DNA of 56,153 bases from CAYXFZ01 sp964464385 (GTDB taxonomy: Bacteria; Planctomycetota; UBA1135), in assembly GCA_964464385.1 (NCBI GenBank), contig CAYXFZ010000002.1, positions 1 through 56,153 of the forward strand. The letters run 5' to 3'. The notes under the pieces were generated by a model. It saw only the letters and a program-made list of their open reading frames with translations. It made no database searches and was not told where the DNA came from. Every line of letters begins with the position of its first letter. Positions within the stretch are counted from its first letter, which is position 1. The translations under genes and the position numbers were made by a program. Shown in pieces: positions 1 to 10,500 of the stretch.

Positions 1-459
1 AAAGAACCCCATGTGCGGGCCGTGCTGGCCGATCTCACCTGTGATTCGGACGGGCGCATTGACCGTTTCATTTCTTCGGAAGAACCCAAACGTGCTCTTC
101 GCTTGCACAAGATTTTGGAAGATGAGCCCTACTACCTCGGAGTTTTCTTGACCGGGGCCTATCAGGAGACCTTGGGCGATCTGCACAATCTGTTTGGCGA
201 CACGCATGTCGTGCACATTTCCGTTGGCGAGCAGGGCCGTTGGGCCATTGAGGACATCATTGACGGGGATACCACGCAAGAAGTTTTGCGCTATGTGCAA
301 TATGATCCCGAACGGTTGACCTCCGCCATGCGGCGAGACTGTGAGCGGGCCGTGCGCGAGGGCCGAGTGACGTCGACAGAGAGCCAAGTCCTTCTCAGCT
401 TCTACGAGTCCGGTTTGCGGGGTTATACGTACTTGGAGCGGGAAGACTTTCAACCCTGA
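1..459 (+). CDS. speA: Biosynthetic arginine decarboxylase, C-terminal part (5' truncated by window edge)
   Basis: The reading frame is open from base 1, so only the last 152 residues are present. The protein is a PLP enzyme that decarboxylates arginine to agmatine in the cytoplasm, the entry to polyamine synthesis. The visible part matches the C-terminal beta domain of SpeA: LADLTCDSDG early on, then PYYLGVFLTGAYQETLGDLH, LFGDTHVVH, a VLRYVQYDPE stretch and the terminal GLRGYTYLE signature. The DSDG and GAYQ segments lie at the active site in this fold III decarboxylase family. The stop is followed after 7 nt by a cytochrome c lipoprotein gene on the same strand, so read-through is possible. 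The catalytic lysine domain lies outside the window. Confidence 0.93.
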   Translation, partial: KEPHVRAVLADLTCDSDGRIDRFISSEEPKRALRLHKILEDEPYYLGVFLTGAYQETLGDLHNLFGDTHVVHISVGEQGRWAIEDIIDGDTTQEVLRYVQYDPERLTSAMRRDCERAVREGRVTSTESQVLLSFYESGLRGYTYLEREDFQP

Positions 460-466
460 TTCTCTT

Positions 467-1426
467 GTGAGCTCCGCTAGGATCTTGCCTGTGAGGATCT
501 TCCCCACCTTGCTCCTCCTCTTCATCGGTTGTTCTGGTGGTAAGGGTCCTGCTCTTCCGCCCTTGGATCCTGTTGCTCAGCCCAAACCTGAAGAAACAGA
601 GACCTCGGATGGGGCCGCAATTTTTCGCGCTTCCTGTGCTTCCTGTCACGGCGAAAAGGGAGACGGAAAGGGCATCTTGGTCCTGGATCGGCCGGCTCGT
701 AGTTTCGTGGATGGCGGATTTTCCTTTGGTAACACACACGAGGCGATCTTTCGCACCGTGACTCGGGGCATCATTCGCACTCCCATGCCAGGGTTTGCCG
801 AGGCGCTCTCCGATGCTCAGCGCCATGCCGTGACGGACCATGTGATCTCATTGAGTCCGACCTTAGTAGAGGCAACGGCCGAGGAGACCATCCTTGTGGT
901 TCGGGATCGGCCCTTGGTCGTGCGCGGTCATTTGCCTTCCGTTGCCGAGGGCCTTCCCGAAAGGCCCCGCGGTCTCCTGGTCGGCGGATTGGATGACCTC
1001 ACGTGGGAATATCGCGTGGATGATGTGCGCCTTCTCGCTGTGCGCCAAGGTGCCTTCGTGAATCGCACCGATTGGGGGGGCAGGGGCGGCACTCCGCTGG
1101 AACCACTCGGCAAGGTCATCCATCTCAACCAAGGGGGGGATCCCGTCGCTCCCTGGCGTGTCCAGGGAATGGAGGAAGCACTCATTGCCCGCCTTTCCGG
1201 GACTAGCATTCGGGGCCGCACGGCCTCCCTTCGATTTCGACTGCTGGCCCATTCAGGGGAAGCCATTGCTGAAGTGGAAACTTGGGGCCAAGTTGCCCTG
1301 ACCGATCCAGGCCACCCCTTTCGCCGCCACTTTCGGGTGACGGATCTGGATCCTGGGGCCGCGCTCTTGTTTGAAAACCAACGGGTCCCGAAGCCCGTTG
1401 CGGGAACCGTGGAGTTTTCGCGATGA
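467..1426 (+). CDS. Lipoprotein cytochrome c
   Basis: A 319-residue exported protein. The N-terminus has a hydrophobic stretch ending in a lipobox (LLFIGC, Cys22), so membrane anchoring by lipidation is expected. One heme c motif, CASCH, lies at residues 57-61, and a Met in TPMPGF about 45 residues later is a likely distal heme ligand, giving a standard class I cytochrome c domain over about residues 48-135. The remaining 180 residues are not recognised; they look like a beta-rich periplasmic domain. A GTG at 491 would give a shorter signal peptide and is an equally good start. The stop overlaps the start of the next gene by 4 nt (ATGA), so the cytochrome probably receives electrons from that propeller protein. 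Confidence 0.85.
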   Translation: MSSARILPVRIFPTLLLLFIGCSGGKGPALPPLDPVAQPKPEETETSDGAAIFRASCASCHGEKGDGKGILVLDRPARSFVDGGFSFGNTHEAIFRTVTRGIIRTPMPGFAEALSDAQRHAVTDHVISLSPTLVEATAEETILVVRDRPLVVRGHLPSVAEGLPERPRGLLVGGLDDLTWEYRVDDVRLLAVRQGAFVNRTDWGGRGGTPLEPLGKVIHLNQGGDPVAPWRVQGMEEALIARLSGTSIRGRTASLRFRLLAHSGEAIAEVETWGQVALTDPGHPFRRHFRVTDLDPGAALLFENQRVPKPVAGTVEFSR

Positions 1427-3867
1427 TCCTCAGCCTTGTGGTTGCCGTCTGCCAAGAAGCCGCAGTTTCTGAATCCGATTATTACCGGGTGGATATGTTG
1501 CAGCCCCCTGCGGGAGAATTCATCGAAGTGGGTGGTCTAGATTTTGATTCCAGCGGCACGCTTTATGTCAGCACCCGGCGCGGTCGAGTTTGGAGGGTGG
1601 AAAATCCTCTCGCCACCCATCCTGCCGAGGCCCGTTGGAGTATCTGGGCCGAAGGCCTCCATTCCGGCTTGGGTCTCCGCGTCGTGGAGGACGAGGTCTA
1701 TTTGGTGCAGCGTGGGGAGTTGTCGCGCCTGCGGGATGTGGACGGGGACGGGATCGTGGACGATGTGGACACGATCACTCAAGGGTGGGGAATGTCCGGG
1801 AACTATCACGAGTTTGCCTTTGGCCTGCCCAGAGATCCGCAAGGTAACTTTTATATTTCCACCAATGTTGGTTTTTGGTCGCCGGAATGGTGGCATGGTT
1901 TGTCCAAGGTTCCCTGGCGCGGCTGGATCATAAAATTGTCTCCGGATGGTGAGGCACACCCGTATGCCAGTGGCGTGCGTTCACCCTGTGGCCTTGGTTT
2001 TGGGCCCGACGGCGATTTATTCTACACCGATAATCAGGGAGATTGGATGCCCGCCTGTGGCGTCTTCCACGTGGAAGAGGGCGACTTCTTCTCGCACCCG
2101 GCCTCTTTACGTTGGACGGATGCGTATGGCAACGGCGACCGTATTCCTTCTTCGATGGAGGCGCCGAACGCGGCGCGGAAACCTGCTGCTATTTGGATTC
2201 CATACGAATGGTCCCGTTCGACGGGAAACTTGATGATGGTGGATTCTGCTGGAAAGTTTGGCCCCTTTGATGGCCAAATGATTGCCGCGGAATTGACCAA
2301 TGGCATGCTGGTGCGCTTACAAATGGAAAAAGTGCAGGGCCAGTGGCAAGGGGCCTGCTTCCCCTTTCGCCGCGAGTTGGGTTCCGCCGTTCGGGTGCGG
2401 TTTGCTTCAGACGGTACTCTTTTTGTGGGCTATACCAATCGAGGCTGGGGCGGTCGTGCACCTGGAGATGGCCTTGCACGGGTGCGTTGGACCGGCATAG
2501 TTCCGCAAGAAATGCAAACGGTGCATCTCCTCCAGGATGGATTTGAAATTGCATTGACCAAACCCGTGGCTCCTGCCCTCACTATAGACGAAGTGAAAAT
2601 TCGAGACTATGACTACAACTGGTGGTGGGATTACGGTTCTCCGGAAATGCGGGAGCGCTCCCTTGAGGTGCTTTCCGCCACCCTTTCCGAGGATCGTCAG
2701 CGGCTCCTTCTCAAGGTGTCCGGCCTCCATGCGGGGCGTTGTGTCCGTGGGACAATCTCTGGCCTTGGCCTTCTGCACGACACCTTTGACTACACGATCA
2801 ACCAAATGCCCAAAGGACCCTGGAACACGGATCCGGTCGTCAAGCTGGTTGCGCCGCCGCCCGAGCGCGAGAACGAGTCCGAGGGCTGGTTGCACCTAAC
2901 CTGGGGGGATGCGCTTGCGCTCTGGGAAGGGCAAGGATGGAAACTTTGTGAGGTGCGTCCGGACCCCGAAGACCCAAAAAACTTCCTTTCCGGTCTCGGC
3001 AATTCGGCCCTTGCCAACGTTGGCCCGAATGCTGGGGACTTGGTCTCAACATTAGAGTTTGGAGACATTGAATTTCGCTTCAATGTTCAGCTACCCGAGG
3101 GTGGCGACAGTGGCCTGTATTTTCAGAGTCGATATGAACTGCAGTTGGTAGATGATGCCGATCAATGTGGTGGGATTTGGGAAGTGAAAAATCCCCGAGT
3201 GCGGGGTTGGCGCGGGCCGCACGATTGGCACACGGTGACGGGGCGTTTCCTGGCCCCTCGTTTTGATGCTGCCGGTCGCCGTACACGCCGTGCCCGCTTT
3301 GAAGAAATTGCGGTGGATGGTGTCGTGGTGGTTCCCTATGCCGAATGTGATGGCCCGACTGGTGGCGGAGAAGAGGGGGAGGTTGCGCGCGGTCCACTGC
3401 GCTTCCAAGGGTGGCTGAGTCCGGTTGCGATTGCTGATGTTCGGGTTCTGCCCCTGGATGCCAAGACCGATACCGATGGTTGGCAACACTTTGGTTCCCC
3501 GCTTCTCCTGGACGAATACCCTTCCCAATTCGATTGGCATGCCCGCCTGCGGATTGGTGAGGGTGAGGCTGGCCTACGAGTTGGCGACTTCAGCGTGCGG
3601 ATCAATGCAATGGGGCCGTCGCGCGCCCGCACTGGAAGTGTTCTGCCGGGCCATCCACTGGGTGTGGAGTTGATCCCCGCCGATACTTGGTTTGACCTGG
3701 ACCTGCAGCGGCGAGGACCTCGCCTTCTCGTGGTACTGAACGGGGTCACGATCCAAACAGTGGACTTGGGGAGCGTCGAACCTCTTCCCGTTGTTCTGAA
3801 ATGGGCCCCAGACACCCTTTTGGAGGTAGAAGATGCGCGTTGGTTACACTGGCAGGGTCAGGAATGA
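1423..3867 (+). CDS. Exported six-bladed propeller (sugar dehydrogenase-like) with DUF1080-like C-terminal domains
   Basis: This 814-residue protein starts with a very short signal peptide (MILSLVVAVCQ). Residues about 35-340 contain propeller blades typical of soluble glucose/sorbosone-type dehydrogenases: GGLDFDSSGTLYVSTRRGRV, the calcium-binding-like DVDGDGIVDDVDT, and GVRSPCGLGFGPDGDLFYTD. Residues about 485-690 resemble the DUF1080/3-keto-disaccharide hydrolase concanavalin fold (FNVQLPEGGDSGLYFQSRYE, then GWRGPHDWHTVTGRF). A second shorter beta-sandwich of the same kind follows at about 710-800. It overlaps the cytochrome c lipoprotein gene by 4 nt, which fits a periplasmic sugar-oxidising pair. 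Substrate and cofactor cannot be read from the sequence. Confidence 0.82.
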   Translation: MILSLVVAVCQEAAVSESDYYRVDMLQPPAGEFIEVGGLDFDSSGTLYVSTRRGRVWRVENPLATHPAEARWSIWAEGLHSGLGLRVVEDEVYLVQRGELSRLRDVDGDGIVDDVDTITQGWGMSGNYHEFAFGLPRDPQGNFYISTNVGFWSPEWWHGLSKVPWRGWIIKLSPDGEAHPYASGVRSPCGLGFGPDGDLFYTDNQGDWMPACGVFHVEEGDFFSHPASLRWTDAYGNGDRIPSSMEAPNAARKPAAIWIPYEWSRSTGNLMMVDSAGKFGPFDGQMIAAELTNGMLVRLQMEKVQGQWQGACFPFRRELGSAVRVRFASDGTLFVGYTNRGWGGRAPGDGLARVRWTGIVPQEMQTVHLLQDGFEIALTKPVAPALTIDEVKIRDYDYNWWWDYGSPEMRERSLEVLSATLSEDRQRLLLKVSGLHAGRCVRGTISGLGLLHDTFDYTINQMPKGPWNTDPVVKLVAPPPERENESEGWLHLTWGDALALWEGQGWKLCEVRPDPEDPKNFLSGLGNSALANVGPNAGDLVSTLEFGDIEFRFNVQLPEGGDSGLYFQSRYELQLVDDADQCGGIWEVKNPRVRGWRGPHDWHTVTGRFLAPRFDAAGRRTRRARFEEIAVDGVVVVPYAECDGPTGGGEEGEVARGPLRFQGWLSPVAIADVRVLPLDAKTDTDGWQHFGSPLLLDEYPSQFDWHARLRIGEGEAGLRVGDFSVRINAMGPSRARTGSVLPGHPLGVELIPADTWFDLDLQRRGPRLLVVLNGVTIQTVDLGSVEPLPVVLKWAPDTLLEVEDARWLHWQGQE

Positions 3868-3871
3868 CACC

Positions 3872-4816
3872 ATGAAAAACGCCCTCTTCTTCATTCTCCT
3901 GCTCACTTCCTCGCTCCTGCCGGGGCAGAACCCAGGAACCTATTCCCTCGATTTAGGGCCAGAGGGTTCTCCTATGACCTGGCAAGTCACGACCCTTTGG
4001 GGGCCGATGTTAGGAGACCCGAATTTCGCACTTTTAGGAGAGACCGGCCTTTATGTCAATTCCACCCAATCTCCCTTTGGTTCGGGTGGGTTCGGTTTTT
4101 CTCCATTCAATAACGATCTCGTCACCAACCCAACAGAGCTCTATGGTTATGTTCGCAACCCGATCCCTGGATCTCCTCCATTGATTGAACTTTGGGTCCG
4201 CGATTCCGAGTTTTGGATCAGTAGCCCTATCTTTCCGATTGATGCTGTGACAGGTGCTTTTTCCACGACTTCTACGATGTACTATTCCGGTGGAGAGATC
4301 GAGGTCCTGGCTTTCGGGAGCAGTTATAAAATGCCGTTAGCAAATCAAATTTCAGACCCCTTCGTGATGGCAGGAACCGTGATTCAATATGGGGGCAAAA
4401 TTGAACTGGAAAGTTCCGTTCAGTACACCGTCCAGGCAACAGTTGGTGCGCTGAGCGCTATTTTCAGTTGCGGAGGGCCTTTATATGCGGAAGCTCCCGT
4501 GTATGGGATTTCTCCGAATTTGACGGTTCCGGTCCTCCAATCCGGTCAGCCTGTCTCATTTACCTTGGACACAGGGGTCCCTTCTTCTCCTGCTTGGCTT
4601 GTGGCCAGCATCGCTGGACCGGGATCCGTTGTTGTAAAGCCATTGCGGATCAACTTGGGAATTGCCTCGCCGGTTCTGCTTGGTCGCGCCAGAGCGGATG
4701 TTGCCGGCGCCTGTGCCTGGAATTTGACAGTACCCAATGTTTCTGGACTCGCCGTTTGGTTCCAGGTTTGTCAGTTGGGAGCTATCAGTAATGTGGTAGC
4801 TGCCTCCGTTCAGTAA
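3872..4816 (+). CDS. Exported protein of unknown function with recurrent C-terminal beta module
   Basis: A 314-residue protein whose start at 3872 (ATG AAA AAC) gives a clear signal peptide, MKNALFFILLLTSSLLPGQ; the gene begins a few bases after the stop of the propeller gene. The body is rich in Gly, Ser, Phe and Pro and has no recognised enzymatic motif. The last 95 residues (from LTVPVLQSGQPVSF) resemble a beta-sandwich tail seen in other exported proteins of this window. Function unknown; a secreted or surface protein is likely. It is convergent with the next gene, 15 nt away. Confidence 0.7.
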   Translation: MKNALFFILLLTSSLLPGQNPGTYSLDLGPEGSPMTWQVTTLWGPMLGDPNFALLGETGLYVNSTQSPFGSGGFGFSPFNNDLVTNPTELYGYVRNPIPGSPPLIELWVRDSEFWISSPIFPIDAVTGAFSTTSTMYYSGGEIEVLAFGSSYKMPLANQISDPFVMAGTVIQYGGKIELESSVQYTVQATVGALSAIFSCGGPLYAEAPVYGISPNLTVPVLQSGQPVSFTLDTGVPSSPAWLVASIAGPGSVVVKPLRINLGIASPVLLGRARADVAGACAWNLTVPNVSGLAVWFQVCQLGAISNVVAASVQ

Positions 4817-4831
4817 AGGCAAACTTCCCCG

Positions 4832-7519
4832 TCAGGGGTAAACGCGAAACCCGTCGAAGCCCATCATTTGGCCATAGTTGAGCTCGGCGATGGCTCGAAC
4901 CTCCACAATACCGCGAGGAAAAGACAAAGAGATTTCTGCCGTTCCAAAGTTTTTTCGGCGAAGGTCATGGCGTGTGGAGGCAACAAGTTGTCCGCTAAAG
5001 TAATCGCGAATCTCTATGGCTATGGCACCCATCGTTGGGCCAGAAAAAACGCGGCAATCCACTCTGCTCGTCTCCACAAAGCACTGAAGCCATGCGCCAT
5101 TTAGTTCCGTCACAGCGACGTCCTTATCAAGCATTTCTATGCTTTTTCCTTCCAAGGTTTTTCGATCCATAGTGCTCCAACGCCAAGGTCGCAGTGGTTG
5201 GGGATTGCGAGAGTCGGTGGGGCTGTACTGAATGATGGATGGGTGGGTGTTGTCGATTAAGGTGGGGGCAGCAAAGAGGACCCAAGGGGTTTCAGGTCGA
5301 TCTTCGCCCACGAGAAGACCCTCGAGAGTTCCGACCAGTATCTTCTTGTCTTGTGCAAAGCTGGGCGAGCAATCTATGGCAATAGAAACGCGTGGTGAAA
5401 AACTCCCACCGACGGACTGCCAACCAGCAGAGACGTTGGTTAAATCCAATTTGAGAGCGCCAGAGCTGAAGGTGGCCACAAAGATGGCAGGCTCGTCACT
5501 AAAATTGGGGGGCAAAGCAAGAGCTGTTACGAAAACATTTTCGAGGCCCGAGCCATAATCCTTGATTGTGACCCCTGAGGGGTCGTCAATAACTTCGACG
5601 ATTTTAGGGTCCTCCAGGCAAATGACGAAGATGCTTGGGGTTGCGGTTGTATTAGGATCGCGATCAAAATTAGATGGGATTGCTAACCCAATCATCTTTG
5701 ACTGTGACGTCCAGATAGAGGCCCATCTTCTGTCCTGTGATCGGAAGAGCTCGAGAGAAAAGGAATCGGAATTTAGCAGCCATTTTTAGGGANNNNNNNN
5801 NNCGAGAGAAAAGATACCATAAACATCGGTGCGGCTTGTAGCAGAGAGGTCGCTGTAAGTCGGGGCAACTTTTATGCTGCTCATGTTGGGGGCTGGCGTT
5901 GCCCCCACTCTCAAGTTCATAGAATGAAAACTGAAGCCGCCGTCGCGAGTTCTAAGGTTGCTTGATGATGGTTGCGTCTCGCTTGGGGTTGGAGCGAGGA
6001 AAAATGTCTTATCTGTTGCAGCCCCGCCTCCACTAAAACTGAAATTTGGGGAAAACTCTATAGTTCGGACATACCCTGCTCCGCTTTTTTTGGGCAACTT
6101 CCAGCCTTCGAAACCTGAAGTAGCGAAGGTGGGGTCGAACCATGCCGCAATGTCCGTCTCTCCTCCTTCAATAAGCAATCCATCAGTTAAAAAAGACGGT
6201 GATACTGCCACTTCATCAACATAGCCAATGGGGGATTCATCAAAGCATACATAGTTGCCATTGTTTAAGTCGAAGCGAACGATGCCGGCGCCATAGCGCC
6301 CGCAAAAAACGAGCGGGTTGCCATTTTGATCTAATACGGTATCAATCGAGCGTATTTGAGTCGCTGGGCGAGCACTTCGCCTAGACCAGGAATACCCTGC
6401 ATCTTTGCTTACATAAAATCCTTCAGCGCGATAGTAGAATAAGCAATCATCGCTAGAAAAGTTCGGGGATGGCTGAATTTCTTGCCGGTAGTTAATGTTG
6501 TCAACGAGGGTATCGCCGGCAGCATAGCGGCCTATGAAATCTTGGGCATTTCCAAAGTCGTTCCAGGTAAGACCACCGTCGTCACTTCGTAAGACGCCCG
6601 GCCCCAGGGCGATTGTCCCTAGCCAAGGATACTCGCTGACTGCCGCAAAAAAAGAAGTGGAGCCCGCGCGACTTGTTGGAGCACCGACCAAAGCCCGAAA
6701 AGAAGAATTTTCGGAGAGGGAAAGTGTGAAAGTTTGCCCGCCATCGTTGGTGACCCAGATTTCACCTTCTTCCTTCGTGATAGAGGATTTACTTTGCTGC
6801 CAGCGGCCCACCAAGGCATTACCTGAAGTGTTCCAGTCATCAGAAAACGCCAAAGCGCTGATGCGCCAATCGCCAGGATCAACGGCGGGAATGTTGAATT
6901 GAGGGTGAGGGGTCCAGGTGGAGCCACCATCGAAACTGGTATTCAAAATCCCACCCGAGGCAACCCAAATGGTTTGTGCAAGTCCGACTGATTGGGCATT
7001 GTCGAAGTGAGGAGCGATAGCCGCAACGGCTTGCATGTCAGGGATTCCAGTTCTAAGGGCTGGGATCCAACTGAGTGTGGTTCGATCCAGAGTCCAAACC
7101 GAACCATCGTCTCCTGCTAGAACAGCGGGGCCGTTACTGGAAGGATCAGGGGCCGTGACCGAGGCCCAAGAGCTAGATGTTGGTAGCCCATTTTCAAAGC
7201 GCACAGTCTCCGTTTGATTGGGATCCCAAGCCCATACGCCATCTTCGGCTGCAAAGAGGTAAAGGTTGGCAGGGGGCCCGAGCCAAGCAACCGAGAGGAT
7301 TAGGGTAACTTCCAGGCCGTCCCCCTGAAGGGCAGTCCAAGAGATGCCGTCGTCGGTGGAAACCTGGGCTCGGAGAGTTGGGCCCGAGGCAGCAACGATC
7401 TCCGTTTCGCCGGTAGGAAGGAGCCGCACAGCCACAGAGTGACCAGAATCATGAGGCATATGGCGGCCTTGGGCTAGCATTGGGGTAGCCACAAGGAGGA
7501 GAGAGGGGATAATCAACAT
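4832..7519 (-). CDS. Exported BNR/sortilin-type beta-propeller protein, interrupted by an assembly gap
   Basis: Two reading frames flank the gap at 5793-5802 and appear to be one gene. The N-terminal part starts with a signal peptide (MLIIPSLLLVATPMLAQ) and has repeated blades such as DDGISW, SFDGGSTWTP, NDGGQTFTLS, SDDGGLTWNDF and KDAGYSWS, the Asp-box style of BNR/Ycf48/sortilin propellers. The C-terminal part carries similar ALALPPNFSDEPAIFVATFS and SFAQDKKILVGT repeats. Both contig ends carry the same 10-nt sequence; joining there gives one open frame of 878 residues. It is exported and probably binds or processes an extracellular polymer; no catalytic residues were identified. The next gene upstream on the same strand ends 62 nt before this start. 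Confidence 0.75.
5793..5802. other. Assembly gap (10 N), probably an unmerged overlap
   Basis: The left flank contains cgagagaaaa at 5752-5761 and the right flank begins with cgagagaaaa at 5803-5812. Collapsing the two copies restores a single reading frame on the minus strand. The bases 5762-5792 are probably a spurious contig tail. Confidence 0.8.
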
Positions 7520-7532
7520 TCCTAGAGCCTCA

Positions 7533-7538
7533 AGAATA
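7533..7538 (-). promoter_or_regulatory. TAnnnT -10-like element (TATTCT)
   Basis: TATTCT on the minus strand lies 13 nt before the ATG at 7519. It is the longest spacing of the series of such elements in this window. No Shine-Dalgarno sequence is seen. Confidence 0.4.
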
Positions 7539-7581
7539 CTCGAAAACCGGGGTTTTGGTCGGGCGGAATCCCTCCTGAGGA

Positions 7582-10500
7582 CTAGTGTCGTGCTGTCCAG
7601 AGCATTCCTTCCACCAAGTGCTGGCGGAATCTAGAGGAGGTCCAAACTTCAGGTCGGTGGCCCAACCCGGTATAGAAAACGCCGCCTCGGCCTTGGCGGC
7701 GAATCCAGGAAATGGCAAAGTCGCGATCTTGGCGTTGTATGGAAGGGCGGGAAGAGTCCACTGAGTTCAAATCCAAGGAGAGCAGAACCCTTTTCCCTTC
7801 CCGAGACCAGTTTTTGAATTGGTAAATCTCGTCCGTAATTGAGAATGAGTTTCCCAAAAAGGAAGTGGCGGGATGGATCGGATCCTCGACCCGGATCGTC
7901 ACTTGCTGGTGCCAAGGGTGGCCATCGAACCAGCCTCCGAGCATTTCTCCATACCAAGGCCACTGGTAGAAGGTGTCACTTGCGCAGTGGCTACCGACAA
8001 AACCACCGCCGGATTCCAGCCAGGAAACAAAGGACTCTTTTCCCTCCGGCGGAAGCTCGAGTTCACCGGTGGTGTAAAAGAAAATGGCGTCGGTGGCCGC
8101 GAGTTTTTCCTTGGAAAAAACTGAAGATGTGGGATTGATTTCGACGAAAAAACGTTCGTCCTCTTCGGCCCACTGCAACCAAGTTTTTTCCACCAACGAA
8201 AGACCGCCATTCTCTTTATTGGGGCGGGCAACATCGTGCGTGAATCCTCGAGATTCCACATGCACCACGAGTTTTTTGGGTTGGCGCAAGGTGGCCAACC
8301 AGGACACCAAGTCTGCAATTTCCGTGGGGTTTAATAGTTTGTCCATGGTTGGGGTCATGGCCGAAACGGGCAAGGTCTTCCCTTCGGTGTCGAACAGGGC
8401 ATAGCCGGGCGCGATGCTTGCCGTCGGATTCAAGATGGCCTCGCGTAGCTCTTGTTGATCGAGGAAAAGACCGATCGAGGAAAGATCCGGCCCGACTTCA
8501 CTGGGAAGCCCCTGGGTCACTCCTTGCACGGCATGGCATCGCACACAAGAGGCCGCGGTGTTTCCCAAAAATATTTTTCGTCCGCGGGCAACGGCATTCA
8601 GGGTCGCGTCCTTGGTTGGTAAAATATTCTTGTCTGCAAACCACTGGGGTGTTTGTGGTCTTCGCACACGCCATTCGTTGTGCAAGATGTCAAAGCCTTC
8701 CCTTTCTCCCCACCGCTTGGCAACCTGACACGCTTGCTCCCTCAAGTTGTGTTTGTCCCCATCTTGTTGTAGAAAATTTTGCAAGGTCAGTGCGTCTCGA
8801 TCTCGACCCATAAGCCAAGCCGCATGAAGAGCCCGGCGGAGATGAAAGGGCTCCAGAGAGTCTGGTCCTGCCAATTGTTCTGCAAGGGCCGGAAGCGCGT
8901 CCACAATGGGCAGGTCATAGACGGCGCGCGCAGCTTCGGTGGCAATGCTGGGCTCCGAGTCGAGTAAAAAATCGGCCAGCTTCGCGCTCCTTTGGTGCCG
9001 CAGGGCCAAGACGACACCCATGCGCACCGCTGCCAAGGGGTGTCCTGCATACGGGCCGAGTTCTTCTTCCGATAAAATTCTAGAGAGGGAGAGAGCGGCC
9101 GCGTGGCGTAACCAACGATCGGTATTGCCTGTACTGGCGAGCAACTCTATGAGGGCAGGAGTGGCCTCCTTTTGACCGAGCTTGCCACAAGAAAGGGCAG
9201 CAAAGTAGCGCACGCGCGGGTTGAGGTCCTCGTTCACAGCCCGAACAAGCCATTCACTGCCGCTGGGATCGCCTGCATCACCGAGAGCAGCGGCCATACG
9301 AGCACGCAATTCGGGGGCAGCCACTCCTGCATTCAAGAGAGTGGCAAGTCCCCTGACTTTTTTGGCCATGGTGAGGCCGAAGACGGCGTGCAGTCGAGCA
9401 AAGAAGGGGGCATTTCTATCTGCGGCAACCTTGTTGAGTGTTGCCAAGTCGCCACGCCGTACCAACTCAAAATGCGCCTCTTGGCGAACCCGTCGGTCGG
9501 CATGGCCGAGCAACTGCTGCAAGGAAAGCGAGCTTTGTTGCGACCAATGTCCGGCCAAAATCCGGGCCGTTGCTTCACCCTCCTTTCGCAGGTCTGCTTC
9601 CGTTGTTCGAACGCGCCAAAGCCGTCCCTTGTTGGCGCCAACCCATCCTTCCACCCAATCAGAAAGGATCAGGGATCCATTCGGGGAAAAATCGGTATCT
9701 GTAGCAAGGACGTTCCAAACAAATTCTTCGTCCATGTCCAAGCGAAATCCTGCACCTTCTTCGGCAGGGAGGAGGCGACGAACCCCCGATCCAGAGGCAA
9801 CGCCCAAAAAGTCCACCATAAAGAGAGAGTTGTCCAATTCCTTGGGGTGACCGCTGCCCGGGGCGCAAGTGAGTCCCGAAGGTCCTGAGCCGACATTGGC
9901 AATCGGAGGATTGAGAAATGCGGCCTGCGTCGGGAAATGAGGTTTCCACCACTCTTCGGGCATCCAGGGTCCACGATCGGGAATGTATTGCCAGTTCATT
10001 CTCCATCCACAATCACCGCCCTCAATGACGTAGACCAGTCGCGCTTGATCGCCGGCGTCGCTGTTGTTATCTCCGGTCCAAAGATTGCCATAATTGTCAA
10101 AGGCTAATTCTTGCGGATTGCGAAGGCCCGTGGCAAAAATTTCCAACTCGGATCCGTCCGGCTGGCAACGAAAGACTGCGCCGGAGCCGGGGTTCTTGAG
10201 AAGTTTTCCCTCTTGGTTGCGTAGGTTATAGCCACGGTCGCCAATCGAAAAATAGAGGCGGCCGTCCGGGCCAAAAACCAAGCCGTGCAAGTCATGGCCC
10301 CGAAGAGCCGTGCGGACTCCAAAACCGCGATGCAACTCTGTCCGTTGATCGGCTCGGTCATCACCGTTCACATCCTCGAAGCGCCAGAGGGAAGGAATGC
10401 AGGTGAACCAAGTGCTGCCACCGCGATTCAGGACGCCAGCGCCGGTTCCGTCCAGCAATTCACGAAAGCCATCGGCAAACACCGTGGAGCGGTCGGCGCG

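Noticed and set aside
7543..7556. AAAACC-GG-GGTTTT hairpin after the 1092-residue gene
   Set aside because: The stem is only 6 bp, AT-rich and has a 2-nt loop, with no T run in the right place; too weak for a terminator call.
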